Shown here one piece after another: positions 22,332 to 27,507 of a DNA stretch of 27,507 bases. Position numbers and translations under genes: made by a program. This DNA is from Candidatus Margulisiibacteriota bacterium (GTDB lineage: Bacteria; Margulisbacteria; WOR-1; XYC2-FULL-46-14; JAHJBW01). Position 1 is the first letter of the stretch, and every line of letters starts with the position of its first letter. The notes under the pieces were generated by a model that was not told the DNA's origin, did no database searches, and was given only the letters and a program-made list of their open reading frames with translations. Location of the stretch: positions 1 through 27,507 of the forward strand of contig JAHJBW010000082.1 in NCBI GenBank assembly GCA_018813405.1. Direction: 5' to 3'.

Positions 22332-23576
22332 CTACAATTGCCCCAGACCCAAAGATTTTTTCCTTTTCGCGCGGTGGTAGGTTATGGCAAACCTGTGAGC
22401 TTCGTCTCTGGCAGCCCTTAAAAGCAATAAGGCGGGAGATTCCAGGGGCAGACGGATCGGCCTGCTTTTGTGCGGAGCAAAAAGCAGTTCTTCTTTTTTA
22501 GCCAGGCCAAAGATGGGGATGTCGTGAGGGAGCGCTCGTTTCGCGGCATTTACCTGAGGCTTCCCGCCGTCGATCAAGATCAGGTCAGGCAGCGGCAGTT
22601 TGTCCTTTAGTGTTTTAGTATATCGCCTTTTGACCACTTCATTTATCGCCGCCGCGTCATTGGGGCCCTCGGTCCCGCGTATCTTAAATCTCCGGTAATC
22701 CTTTTTCTTTGGTTCTCCATTTTCAAACACAACCATAGAGGCCACGCAGTCCTCACCCTGTATATTGGAAACATCAAAGGCCTCGACCCTGAAGGGTATT
22801 TTAGGCAGATGAAGCGTGTCCTTCAGTTCAAGCAGGGAGTTTTGGGCCTGTCTTACGATGCGCCTGGGTACCCACCGGGGCCTGGTGCGGGTCACCCTCT
22901 CCAGTTTATTGATCTGGTCCCTCAGTTTGGCGGCCAGCTCATATTTATGAGCGCCGGCGGCGGCGTCCATTTCTTTTTTAAGGGCTTCGGTCACATCGCT
23001 CATCCTGCCGCTTAGCAAAGAAGCTATGGCCTTGCAAAGGTTGCGATATTCTTGCTGGCTAATCTTACCTATGCACGGCCCGAGACAGTGCTTGATATGA
23101 TATTGAAGACAGGGCTGTTCTCTTGTTCGCATTGGAGAGCTTTTGCACCAGCGGATCGGGAAGAACTTCTTTATCAGGCGGATGGTCTCTTTTATGCCGC
23201 CCGCGTCGTAGCGGCCAAAATACAGGGCGCCGTCATCAAGTTTTTGCCTTACCATAAGCAGTCTTGGCCATTCTTCCTGCATGGTAAGCTTGATGTAAGG
23301 GTAGTTCTTGTCATCCCTGAGCATGATGTTGTACTTGGGCTGGTGTTTCTTGATAAGGCGGTTTTCCAGGAGCAGGGCTTCCAGTTCTGTCGCGGTGCAG
23401 ATGAACTCAATGGAGTGCAGGTGGTCAAGCAGGGCCTGCAGTTTGGGCGAATCTGCGGGCCGGTTAAAATAGGATGCTATCCTTCTTTTTAAGGACTTCG
23501 CTTTCCCTATATAAATGATCTCTCCGGCTTTGTCTTTAAAAAAATAAACCCCGGGTTGATCGGGAAATTTTTGCAT
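22332..23576 (-). CDS. uvrC: UvrABC excinuclease subunit C lacking the C-terminal (HhH)2 domain
   Basis: The nuclease subunit of nucleotide excision repair. Seen in 414 residues: GIY-YIG domain at the N-terminus (GVYFF, IYIGKAKSLKRRIASYF, Glu74-Asn72 region LLENRLIK), and Cys144, Cys156, Cys164 and Cys168 in exactly the spacing of the UvrC [4Fe-4S] cluster. There is also a UVR motif (KYELAAKLRDQINKLE, about 213-228) and the RNase H-like nuclease (AFDVSNIQG, LILIDGGKPQVNAA, ARDEAHRFAITYHR). Usual UvrC proteins run to about 600 residues with a tandem helix-hairpin-helix tail. Here the protein stops right after HRAKRKKSLGLGQL and the next gene begins 30 nt later, so the tail is absent rather than shifted. 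Directly follows rplI. Confidence 0.92.
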   Translation of the reverse strand: MQKFPDQPGVYFFKDKAGEIIYIGKAKSLKRRIASYFNRPADSPKLQALLDHLHSIEFICTATELEALLLENRLIKKHQPKYNIMLRDDKNYPYIKLTMQEEWPRLLMVRQKLDDGALYFGRYDAGGIKETIRLIKKFFPIRWCKSSPMRTREQPCLQYHIKHCLGPCIGKISQQEYRNLCKAIASLLSGRMSDVTEALKKEMDAAAGAHKYELAAKLRDQINKLERVTRTRPRWVPRRIVRQAQNSLLELKDTLHLPKIPFRVEAFDVSNIQGEDCVASMVVFENGEPKKKDYRRFKIRGTEGPNDAAAINEVVKRRYTKTLKDKLPLPDLILIDGGKPQVNAAKRALPHDIPIFGLAKKEELLFAPHKSRPIRLPLESPALLLLRAARDEAHRFAITYHRAKRKKSLGLGQL

Positions 23577-23579
23577 TGT

Positions 23580-24005
23580 CTATTTTGGTTCGACTACGAC
23601 CTTAACACGGGCGCTTACTTCCGGAAACAGCTTGACGCTCACTTCGGACTCGCCAACCACTTTGATGTGCCCGTCCATAATGATCTTGCGCTTGTCAATT
23701 TCCAGGCCCAGCAGGTCTTTTATGGCCTGCGCGATATCCAGGGAAGTTACCGACCCAAAAAGCTTGCCTTCTTCGCCCGCGTCAGCTTTAATGACCACCT
23801 TCGCGGCCTCTAGCTTTTCAGCCATCTCTTTGGCGGCGGCCTTATTGCTATCGATCACCGCCTGCCGTTTTGCTTTCTGCTTTTCGAACGCGGCCAGGTT
23901 GGCCTCGGTAGCAGGCGCGGCAAGTTTTTTGGGGAAAAGATAGTTGCGGGCGTATCCGTCCGCCACCTCCATGACCCTATTTTCTTCGTATAGAACAACC
24001 TTCAT
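23580..24005 (-). CDS. rplI: Ribosomal protein bL9 with a shortened N-terminal loop
   Basis: Large-subunit protein L9, which binds 23S rRNA near the L1 stalk and helps keep reading frame. It has 141 residues with VADGYARNYLFPKKLAAPAT in the N-domain, the long connecting helix (about 35-75, Ala/Lys/Glu rich) and the C-domain (KLFGSVTSLDIAQAI, DKRKIIMDGHIKVVGE). Compared with B. stearothermophilus L9, about seven residues are missing between MKVVLYEE and NRVMEVADGY, exactly the glycine/lysine loop between strands 1 and 2. The Shine-Dalgarno AAAGGAGAG precedes ATG 24005, so the short N-terminus is not a start-site error. Confidence 0.95.
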   Translation of the reverse strand: MKVVLYEENRVMEVADGYARNYLFPKKLAAPATEANLAAFEKQKAKRQAVIDSNKAAAKEMAEKLEAAKVVIKADAGEEGKLFGSVTSLDIAQAIKDLLGLEIDKRKIIMDGHIKVVGESEVSVKLFPEVSARVKVVVEPK

Positions 24006-24018
24006 GTCATCTCTCCTT

Positions 24019-24285
24019 TTAGTCCAGAGTATATGGGACCAGGCCAGCTTCGCGGGCGCGCTTGATGGCTTTGGCCACCACCCGCTGGTGCAAAGCGCAG
24101 CAGCCGGTAGTGCGCGGGGGCAGTATCTTGCCGCGGTCGGAAACGAATTTCCTTACAAAAGATATGTCCAAATAATCCATGACCTTGCTTTTGTCAGCGC
24201 AAAATACGCATACCCTTCTTTTTTTCCGCCGCATCGGCCGACCTTTTTTTTCTTTGTCCCTGTCTCTTCTATCTCTTCTTTCCAT
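24019..24285 (-). CDS. rpsR: Ribosomal protein bS18
   Basis: Small-subunit protein S18, partner of S6 on the 30S platform. It has 88 residues with a basic N-terminal tail and VCVFCADKSKVMDYLDISFVRKF, where the Cys pair marks the zinc-type form. RGKILPPRTTGCCALHQR and VVAKAIKRAREAGLVPY follow. I start at ATG 24285 with AAAGGAG about 9 nt upstream; a TTG two codons earlier would be too close to it. Sits in the conserved rpsF-ssb-rpsR-rplI order. Confidence 0.96.
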   Translation of the reverse strand: MERRDRRDRDKEKKGRPMRRKKRRVCVFCADKSKVMDYLDISFVRKFVSDRGKILPPRTTGCCALHQRVVAKAIKRAREAGLVPYTLD

Positions 24286-24300
24286 TATCAAACTCTCCTT

Positions 24301-24705
24301 TTAAAATGGTATCTCTTCTTCCTTTTTTGGAGAAGAAGCTGCTTCGCTTTTTACTTCGACCGCGCCTGCCGGGGGCCCGTCACCGCGCCTGCCCAGCATC
24401 TGCATGCCGTCGGCCACAACCTCGGCCGCCATTCTCTTTTCCCCGTCCTTGCCGACATACGAGCGCACCTGCAGTCTTCCTTCAATAGCCACCGGCCTGC
24501 CCTTTTTTAAATATTCCCCGCATATCTCTGCCAGCCTTCTCCAGGCAACCACCGGGATAAAATCGACGGCGTTATTGCCCTCGGACCCTTTTTTTGTGAT
24601 CCTGTTAACGGCCAGGGTGAAACTGGCGACAGGGATACCGCTGGGAGTGTATCTCAGCTCCGGGTCCCTGGTCAAATTTCCAATTAAAAATGCTTTGTTA
24701 TACAT
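24301..24705 (-). CDS. ssb: Single-stranded DNA-binding protein (downstream paralogue)
   Basis: OB-fold SSB of 134 residues: MYNKAFLIGNLTRDPELRYTPSG-type start, VASFTLAVNR, DFIPVVAWRRLAEICGEYLKKGRPVAIEGRLQ, a short Pro/Gly/Ala linker and the C-terminal acidic tip EEEIPF that recruits repair and replication proteins. Second of two adjacent ssb genes. It lacks a Shine-Dalgarno; a TTGAAA-N16-TATAAA promoter-like pair ends 9 nt before the ATG, so it may also be transcribed on its own without a leader. Confidence 0.94.
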   Translation of the reverse strand: MYNKAFLIGNLTRDPELRYTPSGIPVASFTLAVNRITKKGSEGNNAVDFIPVVAWRRLAEICGEYLKKGRPVAIEGRLQVRSYVGKDGEKRMAAEVVADGMQMLGRRGDGPPAGAVEVKSEAASSPKKEEEIPF

Positions 24706-24714
24706 TGTTTATAG

Positions 24715-24742
24715 TTTATAATTCCCAATTTATACTTTTCAA
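24715..24742 (-). promoter_or_regulatory. Possible internal promoter of the downstream ssb
   Basis: Minus strand TTGAAA (24742-24737), 16-bp spacer, TATAAA (24720-24715). The 33-nt gap also holds two more TATAAA copies, so the true -10 is uncertain. No Shine-Dalgarno precedes the ATG at 24705. Confidence 0.4.
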
Positions 24743-25170
24743 AAAGGAAGATCGTCGCCAGCCCGCGCGAACTCCTCGAATTCTTCTATCGGGGATTCGT
24801 CCCCCCCCTCTTCCACCGTCATATCCGGTTCAGGAGCGCTTTGTTCCGAGGCATCTTTACCGCGGCCAAGCATTTTCACCACGCGCGCGGCCACTTCGGT
24901 GACCCATTTTCTCTTGCCGCCCTGGTCATCGTACGAGCGCACCTGGATGCGGCCTTCTACCAGTACCAGCTGGCCTTTTTTTAGATATTGCCCGCAGACC
25001 TCGGCCACTTTTCGCCAGCTGACTATGTTAATAAAGTCGGCGGTTTGCTTGTCGCCAAAGCGGTTCACCGCCAGGCAAAATTTTGTTATCGGCAGGCCAT
25101 CCACGGAAAATCGGGCCTCGGGATCCGCGGTAAGCCGGCCCACAAGTATTATCTTATTTAGGTTCGCCAA
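24739..25170 (-). CDS. ssb: Single-stranded DNA-binding protein (upstream paralogue)
   Basis: OB-fold SSB of 143 residues: NKIILVGRLTADPEARFSVDG, ITKFCLAVNRF, DFINIVSWRKVAEVCGQYLKKGQLVLVEGRIQ, a more acidic linker than its neighbour and the tip GDDLPF. It overlaps the end of rpsF by 17 nt and so is coupled to it, the normal place of ssb in this operon. It differs from the downstream copy at many positions in the OB fold, so the duplication is not recent. Confidence 0.94.
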   Translation of the reverse strand: MANLNKIILVGRLTADPEARFSVDGLPITKFCLAVNRFGDKQTADFINIVSWRKVAEVCGQYLKKGQLVLVEGRIQVRSYDDQGGKRKWVTEVAARVVKMLGRGKDASEQSAPEPDMTVEEGGDESPIEEFEEFARAGDDLPF

Positions 25171-25522
25171 CCGGTTTCTCCTCTGGGGCGGCAGGGAAGC
25201 TAATTTCTTCTGGTTCGGCAGCAGCTTTTAGAATGGTCCTGGTGATCATGAACCTGACAACATCTTCCTGCAGTCTGAGCGCCGAACGGAGCAGGTTGGC
25301 GGTCTTTCCTTCTCCCTTGAAGACCAGAAGAACATAAAAAGCTTCTCTAAGATTTTTGTGTTTTTGGAACCGGAAATTGAGCCTCTTTAACCCCCAGTTA
25401 TCGGTCTTTTCTATGGCTCCGCCGCCATCGGTTATGCGTTTCTCAAAACGCTTAAGGATAGCCAGCCTTTTTTCTTCAGTTGTTTGCGGATGGAACACTA
25501 TCAGGGCATCATACGAATGCAT
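25154..25522 (-). CDS. rpsF: Ribosomal protein bS6
   Basis: Small-subunit protein S6 of 122 residues: YDALIVFHPQTTEEKR, RITDGGGAIEKTDNWGLKRLNFRFQKHKNLREAFYVLLVFKG-type core with the Trp-Gly-Leu-Lys-Arg-Leu block, and a short acidic/Pro tail. First gene of rpsF-ssb-ssb-rpsR-rplI-uvrC. It has a strong Shine-Dalgarno (AAAGGAGG) before ATG 25522 and an extended -10 promoter; unlike several neighbours it is not leaderless. Confidence 0.95.
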   Translation of the reverse strand: MHSYDALIVFHPQTTEEKRLAILKRFEKRITDGGGAIEKTDNWGLKRLNFRFQKHKNLREAFYVLLVFKGEGKTANLLRSALRLQEDVVRFMITRTILKAAAEPEEISFPAAPEEKPVGEPK

Positions 25523-25531
25523 ACACTTCCT

Positions 25532-25559
25532 CCTTTGATCAAAGGTTAATTATACCATA
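25532..25559 (-). promoter_or_regulatory. rpsF promoter with a 14-bp palindrome at the start site
   Basis: Minus strand TGG-TATAAT (hexamer 25554-25549) is a perfect extended -10 and predicts a start point near 25542. CCTTTGATCAAAGG (25532-25545) is a perfect palindrome that spans this start point and includes the AAAGG of the Shine-Dalgarno. It could be an operator or, in RNA, a small hairpin hiding the Shine-Dalgarno. No S6:S18-binding leader fold was recognised. Confidence 0.55.
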
Positions 25560-25587
25560 AATTGCGGCTCCCATCAACAAAAAGGGG

Positions 25588-26304
25588 TTAATTGGAAATG
25601 GTGAAAGGATATTTCCTGATGTTATCGTCTTTATTGCGCTCTTTTTCCTGCGTAACAACTTTTACCACAAAATCGTTCCCGTCCTGAAAGCTTTCTTCAA
25701 GCCCTGTAAGGGGCTTGACCACGAACGGCACATCTATGGTCCTGCTGGTCCCGACTGTTTGATTGTTTACCGTCGCCTGGCCGAGTTTCACTTCCTTGTT
25801 ATCCCTGGATGCCGCACCCGCATAATAAGCCTGCCTGAATATTTCCACAGTATAAGGCAGATCGATGGGCTCACCTTCCAAATAAACCGACACTTTAGCA
25901 GCGTAAGAATTGCCCAGCACCACACTGGAAGGCAGCAGGGCCTGTTTTACTACAAGGTTTGGGGATGGGGTTTCAAACACGAAATCCTCGGAGGCAACAG
26001 CCTGTCCGCCTTTCTCGGTTGACATGACCATGTAATGATAAAGCGTGCCTCCCTCAAGGCCATCAAGCTTTACCTGGTGCTGCACACCGTCATCGCCAGT
26101 GGAAAATCGATCATAGTTCTTTGATTTCCCCCATTTGACCTTGGAAGTAGAGTAGTTGCTGGTTTGCCACACAATGGCGCATTTGTGCTTTGATATCCAC
26201 TGGGCGCGGGGCCCGTCAAGCATCCTTAGCCTGGCGTGGGAAGGCACAATAAATATAATAGAAAGAAGGGCCAGAATAGATGTCTTTAGAATATTCTTAT
26301 ACAT
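25588..26304 (-). CDS. Secreted two-domain FN3/CARDB-like protein
   Basis: Function unknown. It has 238 residues: an N-terminal signal peptide (about 1-24, hydrophobic core SILALLSIIFIV). Next is a fibronectin-III-like domain similar to the N-domain of purple acid phosphatases (about 27-113; AIVWQTSNYSTSKVKWG, HQVKLDGLEGGTLYHYMVMS). A second Ig-like domain reminiscent of CARDB follows (about 117-238; LVVKQALLPSSVVLGNSYAAKVSVYLEG, VPFVVKPLTGLEE). No catalytic domain follows, so it is likely an adhesive or scaffold protein in the envelope. The start overlaps the ychF stop by 8 nt (ATGTATAA), an unusual partner for a GTPase-type gene. Confidence 0.75.
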   Translation of the reverse strand: MYKNILKTSILALLSIIFIVPSHARLRMLDGPRAQWISKHKCAIVWQTSNYSTSKVKWGKSKNYDRFSTGDDGVQHQVKLDGLEGGTLYHYMVMSTEKGGQAVASEDFVFETPSPNLVVKQALLPSSVVLGNSYAAKVSVYLEGEPIDLPYTVEIFRQAYYAGAASRDNKEVKLGQATVNNQTVGTSRTIDVPFVVKPLTGLEESFQDGNDFVVKVVTQEKERNKDDNIRKYPFTISN

Positions 26305-27280
26305 TAAACCTTACCAGCACCAGGTCCCCGTCCTTGACCAGGTAATCCCGGCCTGAAAGATGGACCCTTCCAGTGTCCCTCAATTTAGCATAACTGCCCG
26401 CCGCCAGCAAGTCGTTATATGAAACGATCTCGGCGGAGATAAACCCGCGCTCCATGTCCGAATGCACTTTGCCCGCCGCTTTTTGCACCGGCGTCCCGGC
26501 AGGCACAGTCCACGCTCGAGTTTCTTTATTGTTGGAGGTATAAAATGTGATAAGTTCCAAAAGTTTATAACCTGCTTCAATTAACTCAGTTAAGCCTTGT
26601 TCCAGCGGGGCGCAAACCGAAATGGCTCCCGGAATTTTAGCCGCCTGATCGGGATTGCCCGTCTCATCTACGCTGGCAACAAAAAGGACGGGCTTGGACG
26701 TAAGCAGGGCTAGATCTTCGATTTCATCAAGCTGCCCAAAGTCGCGGGCGGTATTCCCCGCGTCCAAATGCTCGCGAAGTTTTTTGCAGGACTCAAATTC
26801 CTTAATGATCTTTTTATCGCCGGTTTTGACCGAGGAAGTTAGCTTTTCAAGCTTGCGGTCCAGGGTTTGGATGTCAGAGAGGATCAATTCAAGGTTTATG
26901 GTATCGATATCTTTTAGCGGATCGACACGGCCTTCTACATGCACGATATTCGGGTCTGGGAAACAGCGGACCACGTGGACAATGGCATCCACTTCGCGGA
27001 TGTGGGAAAGGAACTGATTGCCGAGCCCCTCCCCCTTGTGTGCGCCTTTGACCAGCCCGGCAATGTCGTAGAACTCGATGATTGTTGGAATGGCCTTGGC
27101 AGAGCCCATGATCTTTTGAATGTTGAGGAGCCGTTCATCGGGCACCGCAACTATGCCAACATTTTTGTCGATGGTACAAAATGGATAGTTGGAGACATTC
27201 ACGCTGTTTTTTGTGAGCGCGTTAAAGAGCGTTGATTTGCCCACATTGGGAAGCCCGACGATGCCCAAGGAAAAGCTCAT
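26297..27280 (-). CDS. ychF: Redox-regulated ATPase YchF (Obg-like)
   Basis: A ribosome-associated P-loop NTPase of the Obg family that prefers ATP, linked to stress and oxidative responses. It has 327 residues, somewhat shorter than the usual about 363. Seen: G1 GLPNVGKST (9-17), NYPFCTI (31-37), G3-like YDIAGLVKGAHKGEGLGNQFL (71-91), and a TGS domain at the C-terminus (TRAWTVPAGTPVQKAAGKVHSD, YLVKDGDLVLVRFNV). The nucleotide-specificity G4 motif, normally NVxE, reads SVDE (203-206), and the usual EPN after NYPFCTI reads DKN. An extended -10 (TGTTATAAT) ends 5 nt before the ATG, so it is probably leaderless. Confidence 0.95.
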   Translation of the reverse strand: MSFSLGIVGLPNVGKSTLFNALTKNSVNVSNYPFCTIDKNVGIVAVPDERLLNIQKIMGSAKAIPTIIEFYDIAGLVKGAHKGEGLGNQFLSHIREVDAIVHVVRCFPDPNIVHVEGRVDPLKDIDTINLELILSDIQTLDRKLEKLTSSVKTGDKKIIKEFESCKKLREHLDAGNTARDFGQLDEIEDLALLTSKPVLFVASVDETGNPDQAAKIPGAISVCAPLEQGLTELIEAGYKLLELITFYTSNNKETRAWTVPAGTPVQKAAGKVHSDMERGFISAEIVSYNDLLAAGSYAKLRDTGRVHLSGRDYLVKDGDLVLVRFNV

Positions 27281-27285
27281 GATTT

Positions 27286-27294
27286 ATTATAACA
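27286..27294 (-). promoter_or_regulatory. Extended -10 promoter of ychF
   Basis: Minus strand TGT-TATAAT, hexamer 27291-27286, ending 5 nt before the ATG at 27280. No Shine-Dalgarno fits in the gap. It lies within a set of repeated TATAAC elements. Confidence 0.6.
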
Positions 27295-27363
27295 TTAGTA
27301 TCCAAGCAGATATAACATATAGGTTATATATCATGGATGGAAATATAGCTTTTGTGTTATATC
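27288..27363. repeat. Short direct and inverted TATAAC repeats next to the ychF promoter
   Basis: TATAACAT occurs at 27288-27295 and 27311-27318, 23 bp apart (about two helical turns). ATATAAC (27310-27316) is inverted as GTTATAT (27323-27329), and GATATAAC (27309-27316) again as GTTATATC (27356-27363). The spacing and inverted arrangement look like protein-binding half-sites, but the A+T richness makes chance similarity likely. Confidence 0.35.
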
Positions 27364-27386
27364 AGCTCTGGGAAAACCGCCTTCTA

Positions 27387-27413
27387 ATACCCCGCCCAGG
27401 CACGAAGGGGTAT
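27387..27413. repeat. ATACCCC/GGGGTAT inverted repeat
   Basis: Seven perfect base pairs (27387-27393 with 27407-27413) around a 13-nt loop in the gap between ychF and the right-edge gene. No T-tract follows on either strand, so it is not an intrinsic terminator; role unknown. Confidence 0.4.
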
Positions 27414-27435
27414 ATGGAAACATTAAAGCACCCGA

Positions 27436-27463
27436 TTGACATCTTTTTACGGTTTGCTATCAT
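27436..27463 (+). promoter_or_regulatory. Sigma-70 promoter of the right-edge gene
   Basis: TTGACA (27436-27441), 16-bp spacer, TATCAT (27458-27463). The expected start point is near 27470, giving a leader of about 30 nt that ends in a Shine-Dalgarno (AGGAG, 27490-27494). Confidence 0.6.
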
Positions 27464-27501
27464 TACCTCAGCATCAAAGTAAGCTGGCCAGGAGACCTAT
27501 T

Positions 27502-27507
27502 ATGACA
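27502..27507 (+). CDS. First two codons of a gene that leaves the window
   Basis: ATGACA (Met-Thr) lies 7 nt after AGGAG and downstream of a good promoter, the right arrangement for a plus-strand gene start divergent from ychF. Nothing can be said about the product. Confidence 0.45.

Noticed and set aside
27387..27413. ATACCCC/GGGGTAT hairpin as a terminator
   Set aside because: No T-tract on either side and both flanking genes diverge from this region.

Overview
The window looks like chromosomal housekeeping DNA from an uncultivated bacterium. Coding is dense, genes overlap by ATGA or 8-nt junctions, and several full-consensus sigma-70 promoters are visible. The gene set (pyruvate phosphate dikinase, DUF89 phosphatase, archaeal-type LeuCD, archease, a fused-type phosphoglucose/phosphomannose isomerase, LCP protein, RRM protein, BtuFCD-like importer) would suit a candidate phylum such as Margulisbacteria/Saganbacteria (WOR-1) or Omnitrophota. 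That placement is an inference; nothing here fixes it. The LytM/CtpA pair, N-acylated-type wall enzymes and secreted proteins show a bacterium with a peptidoglycan wall. No CRISPR array, transposase, integrase or phage gene was seen.

Layout. 1-1445 (-): the first 481 codons of ppdK, running off the left edge. 1537-1611 (-): tRNA-Ala(GGC) inside a repeat-rich spacer. 1702-3830 (-): an operon rrm - yqeK - lytR - rsfS behind a perfect TTGACA-N17-TATAAT promoter and an apparent leader attenuator. 4011-4337 (+): small NIF3/YqfO C-terminal-like protein. 4334-6879 (-): periplasmic binding protein, permease (with a one-base frameshift) and ATPase of a cobalamin/iron-chelate importer. 6900-7760 (-): DUF89 phosphatase. 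7821-8207 (+): single-domain response regulator. 8204-10456 (-): ftsK.

10531-13090 (+) is the odd region. A stand-alone GHKL-fold ATPase-like protein is followed by a roughly 125-nt structured non-coding segment and then a highly divergent UDP-sugar-pyrophosphorylase-like protein. Base composition is visibly more A+T rich than in the neighbours. This is the best candidate for an undescribed module.

13168-16621 (+): leuC - leuD - archease - mgtC - miaA, tightly overlapping. 16590-22301 (-): LytM/M23 endopeptidase - ctpA - bifunctional PGI/PMI - sugar nucleotidyltransferase - hisD, read from high to low coordinate. 22332-25522 (-): rpsF - ssb - ssb - rpsR - rplI - uvrC, with two tandem SSB paralogues and a UvrC lacking the helix-hairpin-helix tail. 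25588-27280 (-): ychF and a secreted FN3/CARDB-like protein. 27436-27507 (+): promoter, Shine-Dalgarno and first two codons of a gene that leaves the window.

A recurring theme is leaderless transcription. For at least eight genes the -10 box ends 5-9 nt before the start codon and no Shine-Dalgarno sequence is present, while internal operon genes and rpsF do carry Shine-Dalgarno sequences. Two convergent gene pairs share one CTAG tetranucleotide as both stop codons. There is no gene-free stretch above 300 bases. The largest gaps are 1446-1701 (tRNA and repeats), 11272-11464 (structured RNA candidate) and 27281-27501 (promoters and inverted repeats).
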